Below the pieces are notes generated by a model. That model had not been told where the DNA came from. It made no database searches and was given only the letters and a program-made list of their open reading frames with translations. The position numbers were made by a program, and so were the translations under genes. A stretch of 64,000 bases of DNA, from NCBI GenBank assembly GCA_021234155.1, contig JAJEKV010000034.1:3525491-3589490 (forward strand). The letters run 5' to 3'. Below, piece by piece: positions 55,709 through 64,000 of the stretch (within the stretch, counting starts at the first letter, position 1; each line of letters begins with the position of its first letter). Source of the DNA: Isoetes taiwanensis (lineage: Eukaryota; Streptophyta; Lycopodiopsida; Isoetales; Isoetaceae).

Positions 55709-58700
55709 ATGAAGATTCTTTCTTGGAATCTCAGAGGAATTAAAGGGCCTCTAAAAAGGAGAAGAGCCATTGCTCAAATTAGGCAATATAATGCTGACAT
55801 CATTATCCTTCAGGAACTTAAGCTTCCCTCCTTTGAATGTTCTAACTTAGGGGAGTGGATTTATCCTAATTCCACCTCTATTTGGATCAGCTCTTCTGGA
55901 GCAAGTGGTGGAATGGCCATTATCTGGAAAAAAGATATCAATCACTCTTCCTTTTATAACAGTCCATCAAGAGCCTGGCAAGCTATAATCTGCTCGGTCT
56001 CCAATTCCAGATTTGGTATTATCAATGTCTATGCTCCTACTTCACCCAAAGACAGAGAACCAATTTGGGCTGAACTGAACTCCTGGCTGGATTCTCAATC
56101 TCTTGAAAATTGGATCATTGCTGGTGATTTTAATAATACTCCATCTTGGGATCTTAAACTGGGTAATAAAATCAATATGTCCAGAACTGAAAGGGAAAAT
56201 TGGGATACTCTTATTGCTGATAATAATCTGATCTATATCCCCTCCTCTACTGCTACTTATACTTGGTCGAACAAACAAAAAGATAAAGCAAGAGTTTTCT
56301 GTACTCTGGACAGATTCTATGTCTCCAATCCATCTGCAGCATTCTGGGACAACAGCTATGTTACAAGTGATGAAGGAACTTCCATTTCTGATCATCAGCC
56401 TCAGTTTCTTCATACCTCTCATGTCATCAGAATTAAAAGAGAAGGGAGCACACCTTACAAATTCAATTCTTCCCTGCTGGAGAATGAGAATTTCTGCTAT
56501 CAATTCAGATCCTTTTATGAGACTATCTCCAGTAATTCAAATGTGATTGCTGGTCAAATGCCTTCTATGAAATGTTTCTACTCCAAGATTAAACAAATCA
56601 AAGGGTGGATTAAAAATTGGTCTAAAATCATCAAAGAGGAGAGAAGTAGAGAAAAAAATCAGCTCCTAGTGTATATGAAAGATATAAGGTCTCTTCTACA
56701 GAATGATCCCTCTAACTATAATCTTCATGTAGGGGAGGATATCTTAGAGAGAAGAATTAAGAATATTGAGGAAATGGAAGCTAAGGGTTCAGCTATTAGA
56801 TGTAAAATTAAGTATACTAATGATATGGACTCTGGCTCTTCAAAATTCTTCTTCAGAGTTGCAAAAAGTAGGGTTCTTAGAAACTCCATTACTGAGACTG
56901 TTGATGATCATGGTAATATTTATAGTTCACATTCTGAGATTGCAAATTTCTTCAAGAGCAGTTATATGGATATCTTTAGTGACAAGCCAATTCCTCCCAA
57001 CATGGCTACTGAAGCCAATGAGTTTATCTCCACTGTGGATTCCATTCTTCCAAATCCTAGTGAAATAATGGATGAAGCTATTACTGCTATTCCATCTCAA
57101 AATGAGATTTATGAAATTCTCAATTCCTTCAGCAAAGGCAAATCTCCTGGACCAGATGGCCTACCAGCAGAGTTCTACATAAAGTTCTGGGATATACTCA
57201 AAACGGATGTTACTTCCCTTGTCCATGCCTTCTGGAATGATAATCATCTACATCCTTCTATCTCTAGTGGATTTATCTCTCTGATTCCTAAGGTTGATCA
57301 TCCTTCTAAGTTTCAGGACTGGAGGCCCATCTCTCTCACAAATACCACATACAAGATTTGTGCTAAGATCATTGCCCTGAGAATCAAAAGCTTCCTTCAA
57401 AGGAACATTAGTCATAATCAATCAGCTTTTCTTCCAAATAGGTATATCTTAGATAATTATGTGGCTGCTATGGAAGGTCTGCATTGGAACAGGATCTCAA
57501 ATCAAAACTGTATTCTTCTCAAGCTGGATTTTAAAAGGGCTTTTGATTCAGTAAGGTGGGATTTTTTAGATTTTGCCATGTCTAAACTTGGGTTCCAACC
57601 CAAACTCATGAATCTAATTCATGGCTTGAACTCTAGGTCCAATTCTGCTGTTCTCATTAATGGTGTTCCTTCTGGCTTCTTTCCTCTTTCATGTGGAGTT
57701 AGACAAGGATGTCCCCTGGCCCCTTACCTTTTCCTTGTGGTTGTTGAACTCTTAACCAGGGTCATTCTGCATTATCAGAATACTGCTCAGTTGAAAGGTT
57801 TAAATCTTCCAAATTCTGATGATAGTATAACCATTCTTCAATATGCTGATGATACTTTCTCCTTCCTTGATGCTGATCTTCAAAATATCAATCTCTTTCT
57901 TAAGATTGTGAGACAATTTTCTGCTGCCTCTGGTATCCATTTGAACTTGAATAAGAGTATGATCATGGGTGATTTCAGTATTCCAGTTCTAGCTGGTATT
58001 AACGTCCTTCCTACTAATCAGGCAACTAAATTATTGGGATTACCTATAGCTATGAACCACAGCATCAAAGGTCTTTGGGACCCTATTATTTTGAGAATCA
58101 AAAAGAAGTTGAACAACTATGGGAATTATCTCTCTCTTGCAGGTAGAACTATCATTGCAAATGCTGTTCTTGCCAGTTCTCATGTCTACTTTTCCACAGT
58201 TCTTGTAGCTCCAAAGTATGTTTATCTGGAACTCGAGAAGATAATTAGAAACTTCATCTGGAAGGGAAGTCACCTGGTTAATTGGAATTCCATATGCAAA
58301 TCTAAAGTATCTGGAGGTTTAGGTTGCAAGAATCTTTTTATTCAAGCTCAATCTCTTGCTGGCAAGATTATTTGGAAAGCAATTCATGGGAATCAATCTC
58401 CTGCTTATATCTTTATCAGGTATTGGATTTCTCAAAGTCACCCCTGTGGTCACCCCTCAGTTCAGCATCTGCTTCCCCATTCTGCATTCAGTCAACTGAA
58501 ACCAGGCCCCAGCATCTCCCCTCTTATGCAAAATCTCATCAAAGCTTGGAATGCTATCTCTCCTAATTTCCATTTTATGAAAAGAGATGAGCTCCATGCT
58601 GATGTGCCAATCTTTTGGAATCCCATTATGGCTGAGCCTAATTCTCCTGCACTTGCTATCAAGCACCCAAGGATTCATAAGAAATGGCATGAGGCTGGTG

Positions 58701-59521
58701 TAGTTTATATCAGAGATATGTTTGTAAATGGAAGAATCATGTCTTGGACTAGACTGAAAGGTATTATCAGGGGCACTTCATCTGATAAGAAAATTTATGC
58801 TATCATTAAACCCTTTCTCTCAAACTTATCTGTCAACTCTGGAAAAAGTGACTGGAGGATAAATGAAAAAGGAGATTATAAAGTGAAAAATGTTTACAAT
58901 GCTATGACCTCCAATATTGATGGATGTAAAGCTATGGTGAAATGGTCGATTAGTTATGATCAGCTCAAGAGATTATTTCATAATGTCTGGCATTCTTATT
59001 GTCCTCCAAAAATCTCATACTTCATCTGGCTCATTGCTAATGGCAGTTTGAATAATCTGGTCTCCATGTCTAGAAGAAATCCCAATATTTCCACTAATTG
59101 TCCATTAGCTTGTAACAGGCCTGAGGACATGTGCCATATTTTCTTTTGTAGCTCCCTGAATGGTTTCTGGTCTTGGTTCTCTGACAAATTTGGGATTCTA
59201 ATCAATGGGGATCTTATGTCCCTTATGAATAATGATGATAAATTTGTCAATTCAATTATTAATATTGCCCTTTGGAACATTTGGAAAGCAAGGAATCGGG
59301 TGTTATATGGTAAAAAAAATGTGTCCATGTTCTGGATTAAATTGCACTTTCAGTTTGATTTTGAGACCATTGCTACAGCACATAAAAAGAAATTTGGAGC
59401 TAATTTTGACAGGAAATGGGAGGACTATGGTTTGTATAGGGGTCATTATGATTTGTTTGCTTCAAATTTAAATGTTGTAGATTCTAACTTATTTCTCTCT
59501 GATGATCCTAGAGTATCTTAA
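55709..59521 (+). CDS. LINE-C ORF2, endonuclease and reverse transcriptase
   Basis: 1,270 codons, intact. An APE-type endonuclease occupies residues 1-230: ILSWNLRGIKG, QELK, AGDFNNT (GDFN about 139-142) and SDH about 227-229. The RT follows: GKSPGPDGLPAEFY, LIPKVDHP..WRPISL, LKLDFKRAFDSVRWDF, GVRQGCPLAPYLF and YADD at about 712-715. The C-terminus has the zf-RVT-type domain (YFIWLIANGSL, CPLACNRPEDMCHIFFC, ALWNIWKARNRVLYG). No RNase H domain is seen. The start lies 38 bases after the ORF1 stop, so translation may depend on reinitiation. Confidence 0.95.
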   Translation: MKILSWNLRGIKGPLKRRRAIAQIRQYNADIIILQELKLPSFECSNLGEWIYPNSTSIWISSSGASGGMAIIWKKDINHSSFYNSPSRAWQAIICSVSNSRFGIINVYAPTSPKDREPIWAELNSWLDSQSLENWIIAGDFNNTPSWDLKLGNKINMSRTERENWDTLIADNNLIYIPSSTATYTWSNKQKDKARVFCTLDRFYVSNPSAAFWDNSYVTSDEGTSISDHQPQFLHTSHVIRIKREGSTPYKFNSSLLENENFCYQFRSFYETISSNSNVIAGQMPSMKCFYSKIKQIKGWIKNWSKIIKEERSREKNQLLVYMKDIRSLLQNDPSNYNLHVGEDILERRIKNIEEMEAKGSAIRCKIKYTNDMDSGSSKFFFRVAKSRVLRNSITETVDDHGNIYSSHSEIANFFKSSYMDIFSDKPIPPNMATEANEFISTVDSILPNPSEIMDEAITAIPSQNEIYEILNSFSKGKSPGPDGLPAEFYIKFWDILKTDVTSLVHAFWNDNHLHPSISSGFISLIPKVDHPSKFQDWRPISLTNTTYKICAKIIALRIKSFLQRNISHNQSAFLPNRYILDNYVAAMEGLHWNRISNQNCILLKLDFKRAFDSVRWDFLDFAMSKLGFQPKLMNLIHGLNSRSNSAVLINGVPSGFFPLSCGVRQGCPLAPYLFLVVVELLTRVILHYQNTAQLKGLNLPNSDDSITILQYADDTFSFLDADLQNINLFLKIVRQFSAASGIHLNLNKSMIMGDFSIPVLAGINVLPTNQATKLLGLPIAMNHSIKGLWDPIILRIKKKLNNYGNYLSLAGRTIIANAVLASSHVYFSTVLVAPKYVYLELEKIIRNFIWKGSHLVNWNSICKSKVSGGLGCKNLFIQAQSLAGKIIWKAIHGNQSPAYIFIRYWISQSHPCGHPSVQHLLPHSAFSQLKPGPSISPLMQNLIKAWNAISPNFHFMKRDELHADVPIFWNPIMAEPNSPALAIKHPRIHKKWHEAGVVYIRDMFVNGRIMSWTRLKGIIRGTSSDKKIYAIIKPFLSNLSVNSGKSDWRINEKGDYKVKNVYNAMTSNIDGCKAMVKWSISYDQLKRLFHNVWHSYCPPKISYFIWLIANGSLNNLVSMSRRNPNISTNCPLACNRPEDMCHIFFCSSLNGFWSWFSDKFGILINGDLMSLMNNDDKFVNSIINIALWNIWKARNRVLYGKKNVSMFWIKLHFQFDFETIATAHKKKFGANFDRKWEDYGLYRGHYDLFASNLNVVDSNLFLSDDPRVS

Positions 59522-59966
59522 TTTTCTACGAGGAGAAGGAAGTAATAAATTTGATACCAGCAAATCACCATTTAGCCAGAGATCTCAGGATCAAGTTATG
59601 AAAAATGACATAGCCACCTCAATGGAGTCATTTCTGATGAAAAGAGGACATATGAGGTACAAGAAGGAGAGTGAAGATATGTGGGCAAGTATATTTTGCA
59701 GGGAGGTTGTCCAGATCCATTGCTTGTGGAAATTTCTTTCAGCCAATAATCTCATTCTCACAGAGGCTCAACTATCAAGATACAGAACACTATACTACAG
59801 TCATAAGCTACTGGCTGATCTATATGGATCATTGCTGATTCTCTTGGAGGACAAGGACATGTTTCGACTCTGTTACCACAATAATTGGCCCCTTGATCAA
59901 TACTTCTTTGGCTCCACCGATGCCTTTAATGCCTATTTCAACTCATACTTCTCTGATCATTGTTGA
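59502..59966 (+). CDS. LINE-C ORF3, conserved protein of unknown function
   Basis: 154 codons. The ATG lies inside the end of ORF2, overlapping by 20 bases in another frame. Residues about 55-130 (EDMWASIFCREVVQIHCLWKF, LSRYRTLYYSHKLLADLYGS, LLEDKDMFRLCYHN) match the ORF3 remnant of LINE-A (41,640-42,143). It is predicted mostly helical, with many aromatic residues, and no nuclease, RNase H or zinc motif is evident. Two-ORF organisation is usual for plant L1-like LINEs, so this third ORF is unusual. The overlap suggests stop-start coupling. Confidence 0.7.
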   Translation: MILEYLNFLRGEGSNKFDTSKSPFSQRSQDQVMKNDIATSMESFLMKRGHMRYKKESEDMWASIFCREVVQIHCLWKFLSANNLILTEAQLSRYRTLYYSHKLLADLYGSLLILLEDKDMFRLCYHNNWPLDQYFFGSTDAFNAYFNSYFSDHC

Positions 59967-60342
59967 ATTCCCTTTCCTTTTGGCCATCTCTCTAAGAAGC
60001 ATATTCTGGCTTTTATCTAATTTAGGTCTGGTTTACTCTTTTGGTGGATTACTTTTTGGCAGGTTCATCATTTTTCCGGAACCTTTAGCAAGCTTGTTCT
60101 GCTTCGGGAAATCGGTTCAGTTCCAGAAAAGCTTCTTACTTCTTATCTTCTACCAATTCATCCTTTTAAGGATGGCTGCTGATTGCTGATCGACCTTCTT
60201 ACTCAGTGTGCAGAATCTATTTTACTTTCTATTATCACTTGCTGGATTTGACTATATATTTTTGATATGCTTTTTCTAAAAAGCATACCTTTGCTATGTA
60301 TTTTGAGATTTCATAATTAATGATAAAACCAACTCTTACTTT

Positions 60343-60343
<1 letters not shown>

Positions 60344-60380
<37 letters not shown>
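60344..60380 (+). other. LINE-C poly(A) tail
   Basis: A run of 37 A, of which the last three can belong to the target duplication. Confidence 0.95.
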
Positions 60381-60382
<2 letters not shown>

Positions 60383-63060
60383 GCTTTGTTAAAAGAGAAA
60401 GGTAATGTCATTTTAGTTGGAGATTTTAATGGTAGACCAAAGGGCAACAAGCTGCTACATTCGAATGTGATGGTGACCATCGTCTAGAGGAAGTGTTTGA
60501 TGAGAATTTTGCACGAAAGACCTTTGACCAAGCAAAGAACATGATGGGAGAGCACTTGTTGGATTATTGTACTTGCTGCAAACTTAAAATACTAAATGGA
60601 TTAGCGAAGTTTTCTGAATCAGCGAGATCCACCTGTTTGACATGGATGGGTGAGAGTACAGTAGATTATCTGATTGCTCCAATAGATAGTGCCATTGTTG
60701 AATGCTTTGAGATTGGGGACAAATACCTAGAATCTGATCATTTACCAGTATGTTTTCAATTGAAAATCAGTCCAAAAATGATATCGAATAGAAAAGCTTT
60801 TATCGCGAAGCTCAAACTCAATTATGCCAAATGGGGAGCATACAAAAAGTGCTTAGTAAGCGAGCTTAAGGGATGGAAAGATTTGTATTCGTCTTTGCAA
60901 GCTGATGCCAAGGCTTTTAAACAGGCCATCATAGATGCTGCCACTGAAGCATTTGGTTGGAGTAAACGAAAGGCCTTAGGCAAGCCATGCAATTCATGGT
61001 TTGACGAAGAATGCAAGAAAGCACGTAGCCTGCTCCCTAAAGGTAATAAATACAGCAAAGCTGTACAAGAATCTAGTGAAGAGGAAGAAGTGTGCATTTC
61101 TCTCTAAAAGGCAAACAGATTTAGAAGTGCTCTTTAGTGAATGTCCAAAGCTATTCTGGTCCAAGATGTTAACCAAGGAAAAGATTGTTGAGCTTGATAC
61201 AAATGAGCTTCTAGACTTAGTAAGAAGCATATATCATGTTTCAGATGCCAGCCAGATGCCATTAACAGACATCACATGTGATTTTTTTACAGAAACAGAT
61301 GTTAAGGAGCAACGGAAGCAAGTATCCAATGGAAAGGCATCAGACTTAGAGGGCCTATCAGCTGAGTTGCTGAAATGGGGTGGGAAACAGATAATACCAA
61401 TTCTTACTCAATTATTGAATGCCGCTGTGAGAGATGGATTACCGAGAGAGTGGAGTTGTTGTCGGGTGGTTCCAGTACACAAATCAGGTAGCAAATATGA
61501 TGTAAAAAATTACAGAATGATAATGATTGGAAGTGTCTTTGCTAAATTTTTGGGGAGATTGCTTGAAAGCAAATTAAGTGGTTGGGCCGTAAGAGAAGGC
61601 AAGCGGGCCTAGGGTCAAGCTGGATTCAGAGTTAATCATAGTACACTTGATCATCTACTAACACTTCGTTCTCTAATGGAGCAGGCTAAGAGGCCAGGAA
61701 AAGCTTTATGCATTGCATACATAGATTTTTCTAAAGCTTTTGACACAGTGCCACATTTAGGACTAAACACTAGAATGGAGAAACTGGGAGTTTCGTCATT
61801 ATTGAGAGGTGTAGTGGCCAGACTTTACGAAGAAGTTGGCGCATGCTTATCTAAAGATGTGGAAATTTTGAGTACGATTGGAGTGTAGCATTGGAGTGTA
61901 GCAGAGCTGCCCGCTGTCACCGACTCTATTTGGGCTCTTTATTGACGAGCTCGAAGAGTGGTTGAGCACTTACGGATATGCAGGGACTCGTCTGATCCAA
62001 ATATTACTATATGAAGACGATGTGGTTTTGTTATCTGACACACAAGAGGGATCACAGCAACATTTAAATGACAGCCTCATTCTGTGACATGAGAGGCATG
62101 AAGCTAAACATGGAAAAGACCAAATGTATGGTGTTTGGTATAGTTCAGAGACCTTATTTTGAATATAAGGGGGATCAAATTGAGTTGGTGAAGAGTTATA
62201 AGTATCTTGGTTTAAAAATCTGCTCAAATTACAGATGGAAGAAATGTGTAAACAAGAGAGTCACAGGAGGTAAAAATGCATTGTATAGCATGTGGGCAAG
62301 ATGCCATAGGATCTCTCTTCAGAATTGGAGCCTACGGCGAATGCTTTTTAGAATACTGGTCCAAGCTGTGGTTTTATACGGTGTTCAAATATGGGGGCCG
62401 TCAATCTCGCCTTCTCTATGGCTAAAAGTAGAAAGTGTTTTGAAGATATTTCTACAGGAAGAACTTGGAGTAAAGAAAAAAATTACATTTGCTATTCTAT
62501 TAGCTGAAACAGGTATGCTTCCGCTTGAAGCTGAGGGATTGTGTCAAACTCTTACCTACATCACCCAAGTCAGAACACTTGACAGATCTAGGATGCCAGT
62601 AGCTACTGAAATAACTCAAGATAATGGCTAGATGAGAGAAGTTATTCAGTGGCTTCAACGATGGGGGATTGAAGAACTGGATTGGTCGAATACGGATGAA
62701 GGGATTAGGGATCTAGTTTAAGGGAAAGTTATAGAGAGGCTTTGGGAGACGCAGGGGTCAAGGATGGAATTTTATAAGCGAGAGGTAAATCCCATGCTTG
62801 TATATGCTGACCATGATTACTTGCGTAAATCACGTTCATTATGGATAAGGACAGTAGCAAGGTACAGAACAAGCTCCCATCACCGAAACGCTTATGCACA
62901 TTATGTGATGAACATCAAGTTGAAGATAAAGCACATACCTTCTTAAGGTGCCCGAGATATTTGAAAATTCGGGATAGATATCAAATAGATACTTCAGATT
63001 TCTAAACACTTAGCTCCAAATTCCTTGGGTAGATATTTTTTAGAAGTTGAACAACATAGA
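60381..63060 (+). pseudogene. LINE-B ORF2, endonuclease end and RT, broken
   Basis: Continuation of 52,267-52,664. VILVGDFNG near 60,415, YLESDHLPVCF near 60,735 (endonuclease end). RT: QVSNGKASDLEGLSAELLKWG, VPVHKSGSKYDVKNYRMI, IDFSKAFDTVPH, CPLSPTLFGLFIDELEEW, then LLYEDDVVLLS near 62,008. The expected YADD reads YEDD, so RT is inactive even apart from the stops. KTKCMVFG, YKYLGLKI and a C-terminal CTLCDEHQVEDKAHTFLRC zinc-like motif near 62,900 complete the L1-type ORF2. Many frameshifts and stops. The 3' end lies near 63,060 and no clear poly(A) is seen. Confidence 0.85.
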
Positions 63061-63530
63061 TTCTTGCTTTTAAAATGTTATGCGTGGATGTATAGATTTT
63101 CCTTTTGAAAAACATCTATAATTGCTGCTTCTTGCCCCTAAGGGCTTCATGAAGCATGAACTAATATATATTACTATTATATTATTATGCATTAAGGCGG
63201 CAAGGGCTCATACACTAATTTCAATTTGCTACTTCCCCATTTTTATAAGGAGAATTTATTGTGCCCCTACATCTTGAAAAAAATAAAGTGCTAAGCTATA
63301 AAAACAATATTTTTAACTTTTTGCAACTCGTAAAATAAAAGCGCCCGTCACAAAACTTGTAGATGAGAGTAGGAACTTTCAAATCCTCTAAATTGTGTTT
63401 TAAATAAGGATACAATTCCACTAGCGATAACGATATGAATGGATTCCATTAACTAGAATACCTAGACATTGGCTCCTAACTTGGCAGGAGTCCAATCCAT
63501 ACCCATAACCTAATCTAACTGCTTTAATGG
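63061..63530. other. no gene seen
   Basis: AT-rich. TTGCCCCTAAGGGCTT at 63,132-63,147 resembles the GCCCCCTTAGGGGC motif at 12,777 and 18,218. Confidence 0.45.
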
Positions 63531-63742
63531 AATTGAAGGTGGCATTGTCAAATATGAATCTTTGAGTTTGATCTTGTTAGAAAAACATTATCCTAATCTA
63601 CAACATTTCCTAATCTACAATGCTAACTACTCTAGTGGAATTGAAGGTGGCATTGTCAAATCTGAATCTCAAATGAGTTTGATCTTGTTAGAGAAACATT
63701 ATCCTAATCTACAACATTTCCTAATCTACAATACTCGTGAAA
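63531..63742. repeat. 108-bp tandem duplication
   Basis: Units start at 63,531 and 63,639 (AATTGAAGGTGGCATTGTCA), nearly identical, each with an internal CTAATCTACAA doublet. Confidence 0.95.
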
Positions 63743-64000
63743 ACTTTTGAATTTGGTGAGCTACAAAAACTATATTACCATATTTGGCAAAACACTTTGT
63801 TTTGGAGGTCAGAAAAAACATTTTAGTAATTTTCCCTTTTTATAAATACTAATAATGCAAGACCCACGTGCAATAATCTGACACACTTGAAACATCTAAG
63901 CAGCAAAATCAATTCACGTGGCATCCATCAATATGAAATGCTCAAGCCATACATTATATGGAGCTCTCATATAAGTATGCCATCATTATTAAACTAGCTA
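63743..64000. other. no gene seen
   Basis: AT-rich end of the window with no recognisable feature. Confidence 0.5.

Larger units (their letters stand above)
52665..60377 (+). mobile_element. LINE-C, full-length, four open frames, poly(A)
   Basis: A 7.7-kb L1-like plant LINE inserted into the endonuclease of LINE-B. It has 13-bp duplications, a 3' A-run (60,344-60,380) and uninterrupted ORF1, ORF2 and ORF3, plus a small 5' ORF. It is the youngest large element here and may still be competent. ORF2 is homologous to LINE-A at 38.8 kb, at a clearly diverged level. Confidence 0.92.

Noticed and set aside
56042-56503. 153-codon minus-strand ORF
   Set aside because: Shadow of the LINE-C endonuclease.

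Overview
This window looks like nuclear DNA of a land plant in a transposon-rich region. The evidence is a GH1 beta-glucosidase gene with 13 short exons and a signal peptide, nested Copia, chromovirus and LINE elements, hAT-type small elements, and a nuclear copy of plastid DNA (start of rrn16 plus a broken trnR-ACG). The clade is not settled. Uniformly short host introns (66-108 bp), a coiled-coil/RRM-type LINE ORF1 and a transposase-like family I do not associate with flowering plants hint at a spore-bearing plant, but this is inference.

Layout. 1-2,666: AT-rich flank. 2,667-5,155: the only intact host gene I can support, a secreted GH1 beta-glucosidase. 5,750-10,836: the 3' half of a minus-strand Ty1/Copia element (integrase, RT, RNase H, 3' LTR), interrupted by a deleted Ty3/Gypsy chromovirus (6,962-8,365) and an unexplained 0.9 kb block. 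10,837-20,003: a 9.2 kb segment without recognisable genes, holding a 411-bp hAT-type element and several tandem duplications. 20,004-20,765: Copia Gag zinc knuckle and protease. 21-29 kb: a decayed minus-strand multi-exon gene of unknown family with a DGQHS motif, accompanied by many short GC-rich palindromes and a long inverted repeat. 29-30.3 kb: a MITE and minisatellites. 30.8-33.8 and 35.4-37.9 kb: two related, broken, transposase-like genes. 38.8-43.8 kb: a 5'-truncated LINE with a processed retro-insertion in it. 43.8-44.6 kb: Copia Gag, primer binding site and 5' LTR. 45.56-46.05 kb: plastid-derived DNA. 48.7-50.4 kb: a solo chromovirus LTR, a Gypsy integrase tail and a 230-bp duplication. 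51.5-63.1 kb: a decayed LINE with L1-type ORF1, split by a full-length, apparently intact second LINE (52,665-60,380).

Three points stand out. (1) The intact LINE has a third ORF downstream of ORF2, and the diverged LINE at 38.8 kb has a homologue of it in the same place. (2) The Copia pieces at 44, 20, 10, 8 and 6 kb are all on one strand, in the correct order, and one junction rejoins in frame, so they are probably one element spread over about 39 kb by later insertions. (3) The two transposase-like genes, and the DGQHS gene with its palindromes and long hairpin, do not match standard plant transposon classes and are the best candidates for something undescribed.
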